A stretch of DNA of 64,000 nucleotides, from the NCBI GenBank assembly GCA_031268405.1, contig JAIRXF010000017.1, positions 33,343 through 97,342 of the forward strand, read 5' to 3'. Below the pieces are notes generated by a model. The model saw only the letters and a list, made by a program, of their open reading frames with translations. It ran no database searches and was not told the origin of the DNA. Shown here piece by piece: positions 8,190 through 16,446 of this stretch. The translations under genes were made by a program, and so were the position numbers. Position 1 is the first letter of the stretch; each line of letters opens with the position of its first letter. The DNA is from Oscillospiraceae bacterium (GTDB lineage Bacteria > Bacillota > Clostridia > Oscillospirales > Acutalibacteraceae).

Positions 8190-9623
8190 ATGGTGGAAAT
8201 TGGAGAAAATTCAGAATTTGATAAATTGAAAAATAATTTGCTTCGCGACTCTAAACATGGAAGCAAAATTATGGATGAGAAACAGCTTGAAAATATTGAT
8301 GTTTTTTGTCAAGAATATAAACATTTTTTGGATAAGGGAAAAACAGAAAGAGAAGTGGTGAAGGAATCACTCGTTTTATCGGAGAAGTTTGGATTTAAAA
8401 AATTTGATCACAACATTAATTATAAGGCTGGGGATAAAATTTATCACGTTAACAAAAATAAAGACATTGTTTTTGCAGTTATTGGAAAGAATAAGACGAA
8501 AAATGGTGTGAAAGTAGCTGTTGCACACATTGATTCTCCAAGACTCGACCTAAAGCCCAATCCTATTTATGAACTAAATGATATAGCATTATTTAAGACT
8601 CATTATTATGGTGGGATAAAGAAATATCAATGGTTTGCGATACCATTAGCTCTTCATGGTACTGTGTTCAAAAAAAATGGGGAAAGCGTAGATATTTGTA
8701 TTGGAGAGAGCGAAGAAGACCCTCAATTTTGCGTGAGTGATTTATTGCCGCATCTTGGAAGAGAACGCATGAAAAAGTCGATTTCAGAGGTGTTTTTAGG
8801 AGAAGATCTCAACATTTTAGTTGGGAGTCGTTTATTGGCTTCTGAAAAAGGTGTTGTTGGTTCTAAAAATGAAATTGGACTCGTTAAATTAAATATTTTA
8901 AAAATTTTAAACGAAAATTATGGAATCACAGAAACCGATTTTTTATCGGCAGAATTAGAGGTTGTGCCGGCGTTTAAAGCTAGAGATTTGGGATTTGACA
9001 GAAGTATGATAGGAGCTTATGGTCACGATGATAGAGTATGTGCTTACGTTTCGTTGATGGGTATTTTGAATTGCGAAGACGTAGAAGATACCGTTATAAC
9101 TGTTTTAGTTGATAAAGAAGAGGTTGGTAGCGGGGGAAATACCGGTATGAATTCATCGTTTTTTAGATACTTTATAGAAGATTTGGCGAAGCAAGACGGA
9201 GTAGAAGCAAGACATGTTCTTTCTAATTCAAAATGTTTTTCAATGGACGTGAATGCGGCTTTTGATCCAAATTTTCCCTCATATTATGAAATAAACAATA
9301 GTTGCCATTTGAACCGAGGGGTTGTGGTCACCAAATATACAGGAACGGGTGGTAAAAGTGGTAGTTCCGATGCTTCTGCCGAATTTATGGCTCAAGTTAG
9401 ATGTTTGCTTGATAAAAATAATGTGATTTGGCAAACGGGAGAATTGGGCAAGGTTGATGGCGGCGGCGGCGGCACGGTTGCCAAATTTGTTGCGAATCTA
9501 AACCTAGAAGTTGTAGATGTTGGAGTTCCCGTTCTTTCTATGCATTCTCCTTTTGAGATTGTTTCAAAAATAGATGTTTACTCAGCGTTTTTAGCCTCGA
9601 AAGCCTTTTTTAAAAACTTCTAA
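8190..9623 (+). CDS. M18-family zinc aminopeptidase
   Basis: The 477-residue protein is an aspartyl-aminopeptidase-family (M18) cytosolic enzyme that removes N-terminal residues from peptides using two zinc ions. Key motifs are AHIDSPRLDLKP (metal His and Asp), GAYGHDDRVCAY (bridging Asp region), DKEEVGSGGNTG (catalytic and metal Glu) and a final MHSPFE with the last metal His. No signal peptide is present. The ATG is preceded by GAAAGGGAAG. The gene stands 123 bases after the ApbE homologue, so co-transcription is possible but not evident. Confidence 0.92.
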   Translation: MVEIGENSEFDKLKNNLLRDSKHGSKIMDEKQLENIDVFCQEYKHFLDKGKTEREVVKESLVLSEKFGFKKFDHNINYKAGDKIYHVNKNKDIVFAVIGKNKTKNGVKVAVAHIDSPRLDLKPNPIYELNDIALFKTHYYGGIKKYQWFAIPLALHGTVFKKNGESVDICIGESEEDPQFCVSDLLPHLGRERMKKSISEVFLGEDLNILVGSRLLASEKGVVGSKNEIGLVKLNILKILNENYGITETDFLSAELEVVPAFKARDLGFDRSMIGAYGHDDRVCAYVSLMGILNCEDVEDTVITVLVDKEEVGSGGNTGMNSSFFRYFIEDLAKQDGVEARHVLSNSKCFSMDVNAAFDPNFPSYYEINNSCHLNRGVVVTKYTGTGGKSGSSDASAEFMAQVRCLLDKNNVIWQTGELGKVDGGGGGTVAKFVANLNLEVVDVGVPVLSMHSPFEIVSKIDVYSAFLASKAFFKNF

Positions 9624-9880
9624 AATTGCCAACAACTTTATCGGTTGAATTCGATACAAAAATAGGACGTTTGAATTTTTTTGCATATAAATATTTATAT
9701 TACAGGTAGTTTTTATTAAATTTTTGTTGGAGTGGGTAGTGAATTACGAATCACGTTGATAAGAGCTACCCAGAGGTTTTTTGGCTTGATTACTTTTAAA
9801 TGCTGCGTTGACAAGTTTTTATATTTTATTGTACAATCATTTAATATTAATTTTATTGCAGACGATTAAATTTTGTGTTT

Positions 9881-9967
9881 GCGAGAGTGCTGGAATCGGC
9901 AGACAGGCACGCTTGAGGGGCGTGTGGAGAATTCTTCGTATGGGTTCAAGTCCCATCTCTCGCACCA
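9881..9967 (+). tRNA. tRNA-Leu (anticodon GAG)
   Basis: Acceptor arms GCGAGAG and CTCTCGC pair fully and CCA is encoded. The anticodon loop TTGAGGG gives GAG. The long variable arm is that of a class II tRNA. The accessory operon begins about 520 bases downstream. Confidence 0.95.
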
Positions 9968-10488
9968 GAATCAACACCAATATGATATTGACTTCCCATA
10001 AAACTGAAGTAGCCTTCCATTTTAGCAAAAAAATGTTTTATATTTTTAATCAGCCCAGTTTCTAGCTGCTTTTTGGAGTGTTCGTTTCCGATTTCCACGA
10101 AATTAAAAACGCACCATCTTTAGCTGCGGATTCTGATTGGTTCTTGTATTTTTCCGATAAAGTTAAATCAAAATTTGTTTAATTCAACAAAAATTTTTGG
10201 TATGATTTATTTTCTGGGTGATATTAAAACAGTTTTAATACAATTGAATTTTTTTGGTCATTTTTATATAAAATTCGTGTTCTAAATCACCATTTTTTGC
10301 AAAAATTTCTTAATTGTGGAACAATTAGATTATTCAATGTTGGGTTTGTTCACAATCCATATTTATAAAAAAATAAAATTAAAAATACAATCTTCAATGA
10401 AAGTTTGCAATAAAAACTAAAATGCGTAGTTTCGCAGATTGAAAGGGTTATACTGATGGTTTAAAACAAAGAAGAGAAGGGATTTTTT
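9968..10488 (+). other. Intergenic stretch between tRNA-Leu and accessory operon
   Basis: AT-rich sequence with no convincing gene. A 34-codon GTG frame (10078-10182) has GGAG directly abutting the start, so it lacks proper spacing and I do not call it. A TATACT at about 10449 could be the -10 element of the operon promoter, but no good -35 is seen. Confidence 0.5.
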
Positions 10489-11400
10489 ATGGTTTGCTGC
10501 GAAAAATTCACATTTGATAAGATGGTGCGTAAACTGTCAATGGTAAAATCCCAAAATATAGATTCGTATCTTTTATCAGCAATATATTATTGTTTGACGG
10601 GCCGAAAAGGAACATGGGTTTACCTTAACAAAAGCAGCTTTGTTGTTGTTATTAAACACCCCAATATCAGTAAATCTTTAATAATATTCCCTGAGGTTTG
10701 TGACAGTTCAGATTTCTCATTAACAACAGAAATAATTCAAGAAATTAACAATGGAGAAAATGAAATTTATCTTTGCAGATATACTGATTTGGACTTTGTT
10801 AAATTAAATTCTCAATTAACTGGCAATTTAGTGTTTAAAAGGATTATAGAAGAGACTTTAGATTGGAAATATCCCTTGCGCATACTTGATACAAAAATTG
10901 TATCTGAATTAGCAGGTCGCCGCTTCATGAAAATTCGCAATATGTGTGTAAGGGCGGGTAAAGAAGTAGACATAATTCCTATCGAAGGGAAAAATCAGTT
11001 AAATTCAATGAGATCGGTTTTGAAACTTTGGGAAGAAAAATTTGTATCGACGGGCAAAGAAATTGAAGACACATTTGGTTTTTATAATGAACTTTTTAGT
11101 TTACTGGAAGAAGAATTTGAAGTAAGCGGCTTGTGTTTTATAAAACAAGGACAACCTATGGGTTTTACTATTTGGGATGTTTCTTGCAACAATGTAGCAA
11201 ATTTGTTTGTAAACCTATCCAACCCAACAACAAGAGGGGCATCTGATTTTCAATTGGTTAATACCTGTAGATATCTTCAAAAACAAGGCATACAATTGTT
11301 AAATACCGGAGGTTCCGAAACAGATAGTTTGGATTTCTTCAAAAATAAGTACAAACCTGCTATTAGTCATGAGGTTTTTACCTATAAGTTAGTAAACTAA
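10489..11400 (+). CDS. DUF2156/GNAT-like acyl- or aminoacyl-transferase, accessory operon gene 1
   Basis: The 303-residue soluble protein resembles the C-terminal domain of phosphatidylglycerol lysyltransferases (DUF2156, double GNAT fold). The visible similarity is ILDTKIVSELAGRRFMKIRN in the middle. Towards the end come LFVNLSNPTTRGASDFQLVN and LNTGGSETDSLDFFKNKY. Relatives move aminoacyl groups from tRNA or acyl groups from CoA. It lacks the many membrane helices of MprF, so a lipid substrate is unlikely. The start is ATG behind AGAAGGGA. Fifteen bases separate it from the next gene. In this operon it could attach an amino acid or acyl group to the product; the substrate is unknown. Confidence 0.65.
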   Translation: MVCCEKFTFDKMVRKLSMVKSQNIDSYLLSAIYYCLTGRKGTWVYLNKSSFVVVIKHPNISKSLIIFPEVCDSSDFSLTTEIIQEINNGENEIYLCRYTDLDFVKLNSQLTGNLVFKRIIEETLDWKYPLRILDTKIVSELAGRRFMKIRNMCVRAGKEVDIIPIEGKNQLNSMRSVLKLWEEKFVSTGKEIEDTFGFYNELFSLLEEEFEVSGLCFIKQGQPMGFTIWDVSCNNVANLFVNLSNPTTRGASDFQLVNTCRYLQKQGIQLLNTGGSETDSLDFFKNKYKPAISHEVFTYKLVN

Positions 11401-11415
11401 GATGGAGGAAAACAA

Positions 11416-12606
11416 ATGGGTGAGTTTGAAAGTGCGCTAAATCTTTTTGAGAATAAAATTAAATCTTTGCGTACCAAAGTTCCGTTGAAAACATTTAATA
11501 AAAACAAACTTGCGAAGCTAGAAATAAACAAGTTTTATTTCGAAGATAAAGAAGTTGACAGAGTTATGGTTGTGTTGCGAGCAGCTGGTTGTGAACACTA
11601 CAAGAAAACCGGCGGTTGTTCGATGTGCTCGCATTTTAACGGAACTATTTTAGATGGCTCAATATCTAATGAAAACTATATTAGTCAATGGAATTCCGTA
11701 ATAGATGGTTCTTGTTTAGAAAAACCAATTGAAAATTTTAATTTGGATAATTACCCTATAGTTTGTCTTTACAATTTGGGAAGTTTATTAAACCGAAATG
11801 AAATAGCAATAGGTGCTGTTAAGTATATTTTTTTAAGTCTTAATAAATTCAAGAAAATAAGAAAAGTTATTATTGAATCTCGCGTGGAGTACGTGAACAG
11901 GGAAATTCTTGCCGCAATAAACGAGTACTATGATGGGTTGGTAGAAGTAGGGGTAGGCGTCGAATCAACCGACAAAACAATTCGCCAACTTTGCCACCAT
12001 AAAGGGCTGGAAGATCTTGAGATTGTGAAAAAAGCGGTTGATATTTTGCATGAATTTGGTTACAAAGCACTAGCTTATGTGAATTTTAAACCTTGCTTCT
12101 TAACTGAGCAAGAATCGATTAACGATGCAATAAAAACCGGCGTTGATTGTTTTAACCTTGGATTTGATGCTATATCTATTGAACCTACGTCATTGCAAGA
12201 ATACTCGCTTGTCAGCTTTCTTAATACTATTGGTTATTATAGAGTTCCGTGGCTATGGAGCTTGCAAAATATCGTTAAAGGTATATATGACAAAACAAAA
12301 AAACAAAAATTAGATATTCGGCTCGGTGGATATTTTGACGAGCAAGTTTTAAGCGGTAGTCAGGGTGAAGGTTTCGTAGGAAGGAATGAAATTTTTCCGT
12401 ATCAGAATTCAGCGAATTGCAAAAATTGCTCGCCCGAATTTATTGAAAACATTAAAAGATTTAATGTTACTTATAACATAAATGATTTATGTAATATTAA
12501 TAAATGCGAAACATGTTACAAAGATTGGGAAGATGCTTGTAAGGTAAAAGACAGGCGAAGTATTTCTCAGAGAGCTCTTGATATATTGGGAAATTCTGAC
12601 AATTAA
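11416..12606 (+). CDS. RaSEA-like radical SAM enzyme with Cys-rich tail
   Basis: The 396-residue protein carries an unusual iron-sulphur motif C59-x8-C68-x2-C71 (in AAGCEHYKKTGGCSMCSHF). Its setting resembles the TIGR01210/RaSEA family of radical SAM proteins, whose archaeal members act with ArcS in archaeosine tRNA formation. A second set of cysteines at residues 335, 338, 359, 364, 367 and 375 could hold an auxiliary cluster or zinc. The start is ATG behind TGGAGGAAA. No queuosine or archaeosine genes are nearby, so a tRNA role is doubtful. Sitting between a transferase and a second radical SAM gene, it more likely acts on a biosynthetic intermediate. The reaction is unknown. Confidence 0.75.
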   Translation: MGEFESALNLFENKIKSLRTKVPLKTFNKNKLAKLEINKFYFEDKEVDRVMVVLRAAGCEHYKKTGGCSMCSHFNGTILDGSISNENYISQWNSVIDGSCLEKPIENFNLDNYPIVCLYNLGSLLNRNEIAIGAVKYIFLSLNKFKKIRKVIIESRVEYVNREILAAINEYYDGLVEVGVGVESTDKTIRQLCHHKGLEDLEIVKKAVDILHEFGYKALAYVNFKPCFLTEQESINDAIKTGVDCFNLGFDAISIEPTSLQEYSLVSFLNTIGYYRVPWLWSLQNIVKGIYDKTKKQKLDIRLGGYFDEQVLSGSQGEGFVGRNEIFPYQNSANCKNCSPEFIENIKRFNVTYNINDLCNINKCETCYKDWEDACKVKDRRSISQRALDILGNSDN

Positions 12607-12664
12607 AAAGAGGAACAAATTTATACCCGCTAACTCGCTGCACTTTAATAAAGGAGTAAAACAA

Positions 12665-13714
12665 ATGCTTGCTGAAAGTTTTGTATTAAAGGCTAATTTA
12701 TTTGAAAATGGAATTAGCATTTCGGAAGGTGCGAAAAAATTTCTGAATTCTAAATCGGATATCTGGTTTATGGACAATAGTTACATTACATGTACTGGAG
12801 TTTCAATGCATTTTGATGATCAATATATTACTGTTAGTGTTCGTCCAGAATCAAAATATAAACTTGTTGAAAATAATGAAAAGATTTTTATTTCAGAAAA
12901 TGAAAAAAATCTTTTTGAGGCAACTTTAATTTTTCCTCCCAATTATATGAAGGGAGATATCTTTATTGGAGGCAAAAAAATAACAAAATATGTAAATACC
13001 TATACGGATCGTATTCGCATTCAAGCTATGCATGGATGTGCAAATAGTTGCAAATTTTGCAACGCAAAAGAAAGTGGTTATAATTTTAATGACATTGAAG
13101 GCCTTGATGAAGCGTTTCAAATCGCCTTAGCTCAAAGCAATGCGTCTCATTCATTTATATCAACTAACAATGTTAAAGATGAAGATGGATTAAAAAAATT
13201 AACAGAAATTATTGAATATTTTGGCAAAAAATATTGTGATATGGGTTTAGACCTCATGACTTCACCGCGTGGATTTACAAGTTATACCGATTCAAGCCAA
13301 TATGCACCATATTTAAACCATATTAAAGATAACGGAATTCAAGGAATCGCTGTAGACATAGAATTAAATAATTCTGACAAATTTAAGTATTATTGCCCCG
13401 AAAAATTTCTTATTGGTCAAGAAAATTATTTTAGATTTATTGAACAAGCTGTAGAAATTTTTGGGGTAAATCATGTTCGTTCTGTATTAATCGTTGGGCT
13501 TGAATCTTTGGAAGAAACTTTAAAAGGAGTAGAAAAATTAGCACAACGTGGCTGTAATCCTGTACTTTCGCCGTTATTCCCGTATGGCGAGGCAAATATT
13601 CCTCCAAATGCAGAATTGTTTATTTTGGCAAAAACGAAAAGTGAGAAAATTTGTGAAAAATATGGAATTAAAATGGGGCCTTTATGCGGTCCGTGTGTTC
13701 ATAATACACTTTAG
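12665..13714 (+). CDS. Radical SAM enzyme 2 of the accessory operon
   Basis: The ATG at 12665 is chosen because AAAGGAG precedes it; longer starts would overlap the previous gene. The 349-residue product has a canonical C125-x3-C129-x2-C132 cluster motif in HGCANSCKFCNAKESGY. It continues with a TIM-barrel-like order of segments (ASHSFISTNNVKDEDGL, GIAVDIELN, VLIVGLESLEETLKGV) reminiscent of biotin-synthase-like radical SAM proteins. It ends with a conserved-looking GPLCGPCVHNTL that adds two cysteines. About 120 residues precede the radical SAM core and match nothing I recognise. The substrate is unknown. Confidence 0.8.
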   Translation: MLAESFVLKANLFENGISISEGAKKFLNSKSDIWFMDNSYITCTGVSMHFDDQYITVSVRPESKYKLVENNEKIFISENEKNLFEATLIFPPNYMKGDIFIGGKKITKYVNTYTDRIRIQAMHGCANSCKFCNAKESGYNFNDIEGLDEAFQIALAQSNASHSFISTNNVKDEDGLKKLTEIIEYFGKKYCDMGLDLMTSPRGFTSYTDSSQYAPYLNHIKDNGIQGIAVDIELNNSDKFKYYCPEKFLIGQENYFRFIEQAVEIFGVNHVRSVLIVGLESLEETLKGVEKLAQRGCNPVLSPLFPYGEANIPPNAELFILAKTKSEKICEKYGIKMGPLCGPCVHNTL

Positions 13715-13725
13715 GAATGAATAAT

Positions 13726-14637
13726 ATGAAAAAAATTTATGTAGGGCCAAAGCAAACAACTATTGAAAACAGTGATTTTTTCAACGATTCTATCACGCTG
13801 TTTAAAGATAAAGCAAATTTTGATTATTGGAATCCAGATACAAATCCTTTGCAAATTTTACTGTACAATGAAAGAATTGCAAAATTAACCGAATCAACAG
13901 AAATAATGGCGCATAATCCTAGACTTGTAAATGAATGTGTTTTACCCGAATATGTACATCAAATTTGCAAAAATTCGATGCCACTTCTTGAAATTTTAGA
14001 TGACAAAAATCAAACGCATAAACTTATGCAAAATATTGTTCCTATGTTGGATTATTACATAATTAGGGGGCAAGATTTTGATTACTGCAAACTATGCGAT
14101 ATTTCAAAAGAATTGGTTGTACAGCTTCCTGTAGGAAGTGGTGGCTCGAAAACATATCTTGTTAACAACAATAATTATAAACAAATTAAGTTAATTTCTG
14201 ACTGCGAGTATTCGTTGTCGGCATATCAGCGTGATAATGTATCATACAACATCCATTGTGTAATAAATTCCGAGCAAATTGAAATTTTTGCTCCCTCAAA
14301 ACAAGAACTGGAAATTTCAAATATTATTGAGTACATGGGCAATGATTTTGAAATTGATATTTCGAATGATGTCAAAAATAAACTAATTCAGTATTCTACA
14401 AATATATGCAAAAAAATACAATCTATGGGTTATCTGGGTGTGGTTGGAATTGATTTTATCTATGCAAACGGTGAGCTATATTTCATAGAAATTAATCCTC
14501 GTTTTCAAGGTTCGTCGCGTCAATTGGATGCTCTGTTAAAAGAAAGTAATTTGCCATCAATTTTTGACTATAACTATCGTGCTTTTAATGTCAAAGAAAT
14601 GCCCATCGCAAAAGATATGTTGCTATCTATTTTTTAA
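13726..14637 (+). CDS. ATP-grasp ligase of the accessory operon
   Basis: The roughly 303-residue protein looks like an ATP-grasp carboxylate-amine ligase. The glycine-rich loop is VQLPVGSGGSKTYLV. The metal- and ATP-binding end is GVVGIDFIYANGELYFIEIN followed by PRFQGSSRQLD, with the paired Glu and Asn ligands visible. Such enzymes join a carboxylate to an amine through an acyl phosphate and are common in peptide-like natural-product pathways. ATG 13726 is preferred over 13717 because AGGA near 13713 is then correctly spaced. The gene nearly touches the radical SAM gene before it. The substrates are unknown. Confidence 0.75.
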   Translation: MKKIYVGPKQTTIENSDFFNDSITLFKDKANFDYWNPDTNPLQILLYNERIAKLTESTEIMAHNPRLVNECVLPEYVHQICKNSMPLLEILDDKNQTHKLMQNIVPMLDYYIIRGQDFDYCKLCDISKELVVQLPVGSGGSKTYLVNNNNYKQIKLISDCEYSLSAYQRDNVSYNIHCVINSEQIEIFAPSKQELEISNIIEYMGNDFEIDISNDVKNKLIQYSTNICKKIQSMGYLGVVGIDFIYANGELYFIEINPRFQGSSRQLDALLKESNLPSIFDYNYRAFNVKEMPIAKDMLLSIF

Positions 14638-14660
14638 TTTGTATTACGGAGGGTATAAAC

Positions 14661-15125
14661 ATGTGTGCGTTGAAAAGAAGTCAATTAAAAATTGGAGCTA
14701 TCATTAAACCCGACGGATTTCCGGAGGGGAAAATTGCCACCGTGGAAAATTGTTCATTAGAAAATTTTGTTGATGGTGATAGCAAAAAAGAATGGCCTTG
14801 CTGGACGGTTATGACCAATGTACCAAAACCACTGCATAAATATTTGATAGTTGATTGGGGCAAAGAAGATGGAGTAATTATTTGGACAAAATCAAATATG
14901 GATTTTGCTCCAATTGGATCAAAGCTTTTGAGAGAACGCAGTGGCCTTGAAGAAATGAAAAATATTTATGGCGATGAACCAGAGAATTATATTTATTCTT
15001 TGGTTACCTATGTTTTAGATTACGAATATGAAAATTTCAATAAATTCTATTGTATTGAACGTTTACGTGATCAAAAAATTTTCCGATACGAGGGTCAGAA
15101 AATAAATATAGATGAGGAAAATTAG
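14661..15125 (+). CDS. Unrecognised 154-residue protein of the accessory operon
   Basis: The start is ATG behind CGGAGGG, so translation is well supported. The protein is soluble, with no signal peptide or membrane segment, and mixes acidic and aromatic residues. Strand-like stretches such as HKYLIVDWGKEDGVIIW suggest a small beta-rich fold. I recognise no family. It lies between the ATP-grasp and amidohydrolase genes with short gaps and is surely part of the same operon. It could be a carrier, a cyclase-like enzyme or an immunity protein. It has no double-glycine leader or core-like tail, so a precursor-peptide role looks unlikely. Confidence 0.6.
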   Translation: MCALKRSQLKIGAIIKPDGFPEGKIATVENCSLENFVDGDSKKEWPCWTVMTNVPKPLHKYLIVDWGKEDGVIIWTKSNMDFAPIGSKLLRERSGLEEMKNIYGDEPENYIYSLVTYVLDYEYENFNKFYCIERLRDQKIFRYEGQKINIDEEN

Positions 15126-15157
15126 GTCTGTTGAGTTTAACAAAAGAGAGGTTTACT

Positions 15158-16423
15158 ATGAAAAAAATTAAAAAAATATTGATTTTGGTTTTAATTGCTT
15201 TTTGCTTTTTTACAAATCACACGATTCATACATTCGCTTTAAAAATTAATGTCGATGAATTCATTAATCAACAAAAAATAGTAGAATGGCGTCGGCATTT
15301 TCATATGTTTCCCGAGTTGTCGTTTCAAGAATACGAAACTACAAAATATATAATAGAACAACTTTCTAATTATCCTGAATTAGATATTCTAAGACCGACC
15401 AAAACTGGACTTATAGCTGTTATTAAAGGCGAAAAACCAGGAAAAGTAGTTGCTCTGAGAGCAGATATTGATGCTTTACCAATACAAGAAGAAACGGATG
15501 TGGAATTTAAATCTAAAAATCCAGGCATTATGCACGCTTGTGGGCATGATTGTCATGCGGCAATGCTACTTGGCGCGATAGATGTTTTGTATAGAATTAA
15601 GAATGAATTATCAGGTACGATTAAATTTATTTTTCAACACGCAGAGGAAGATGGGCGAAGTGGCGGTGCAGAAGAATTTGTAAAATCCGGATTTTTAAAT
15701 GATGTAGAAGCATTTTATGGTTCGCACGTATTCCCTGAATTTTCTGTTGGCGTAGTATTGGCAGGAAGTGGCCCTGTTTGGGCTAGTTCCGATGCTTTTA
15801 ATATAGAAGTTATTGGAAAGGGTGGTCATGCTGCATATCCAGAAAAAGCTGTAAATCCGATAATAATTGGCGCAGAAATTGTACGAGCTTTAAATCTTAT
15901 TATTTCAAATGATGTTATTGCAAATGAAAGTGCGGTGGTGACTGTTGGCTCGTTTCATGCAGGCACCATGTCCAATATTATTCCAAATTCCTGTGAAATT
16001 AAAGGTATTGTTAGAGCACATCAACCTCGCGTAAGAGAATTTATAGAACAAAAAATAAAATTATTGCTTGATGACGTAGATACTTCTTATGGAACAAAAT
16101 GCAAGCTCACTTATAGTTATGGGTATTCGGCTGTAATCAATGATGAAAATCTTTACCACTTACTTAAAAAGATAGCTACAGAATACCTGCCCAATATCAA
16201 AATAGAAGAGATGAATCCCACAATGTATGCTGAAGATTTTTCAGCATATCGCGCTATTGCTCCTTCATTTTTCGCTTGCATTGGATCAAAACCGGATTCT
16301 GACGAATATTTTGAACTTCACCATTCTCGTTTTAATATAAATGAAAAAGTTTTAGCAATTGGTACGGCGTTATATGTTGAATTTGCTCTTAGTGCAACCA
16401 TAAGAAGCGAAAATATTTTTTAA
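15158..16423 (+). CDS. Secreted M20-family amidohydrolase of the accessory operon
   Basis: ATG 15158 follows AGAGAGG; a TTG at 15131 has no such site. Residues 1 to about 28 form a clear signal peptide. The rest is a complete M20D amidohydrolase of the hippurate/N-acyl-amino-acid hydrolase type. Motifs are the start WRRHFHMFPELSFQEYET, ALRADIDALPIQEET (metal Asp), the cysteine/histidine motif HACGHDCHAAML, and QHAEEDGRSGGAEE with the catalytic Glu pair. A dimerisation domain and a final ELHHSRFNI follow. Most relatives are cytosolic, so secretion is notable. Beside an exporter gene, it could trim or de-acylate the product outside the cell. That role is inferred. Confidence 0.9.
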   Translation: MKKIKKILILVLIAFCFFTNHTIHTFALKINVDEFINQQKIVEWRRHFHMFPELSFQEYETTKYIIEQLSNYPELDILRPTKTGLIAVIKGEKPGKVVALRADIDALPIQEETDVEFKSKNPGIMHACGHDCHAAMLLGAIDVLYRIKNELSGTIKFIFQHAEEDGRSGGAEEFVKSGFLNDVEAFYGSHVFPEFSVGVVLAGSGPVWASSDAFNIEVIGKGGHAAYPEKAVNPIIIGAEIVRALNLIISNDVIANESAVVTVGSFHAGTMSNIIPNSCEIKGIVRAHQPRVREFIEQKIKLLLDDVDTSYGTKCKLTYSYGYSAVINDENLYHLLKKIATEYLPNIKIEEMNPTMYAEDFSAYRAIAPSFFACIGSKPDSDEYFELHHSRFNINEKVLAIGTALYVEFALSATIRSENIF

Positions 16424-16446
16424 TAAAATAAGTTGGAAGTGGAAAT

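Noticed and set aside
9808..10065. 85-codon plus-strand frame
   Set aside because: It runs straight through the tRNA-Leu gene and has no ribosome site.
10078..10182. 34-residue GTG frame as a precursor peptide of the operon
   Set aside because: The GGAG abuts the start codon without spacing, and the sequence shows no leader-like or core-like features.
10489..12606. Archaeosine or queuosine tRNA modification locus
   Set aside because: Only the radical SAM gene resembles RaSEA; no ArcS, tRNA-guanine transglycosylase or preQ0 genes are present.
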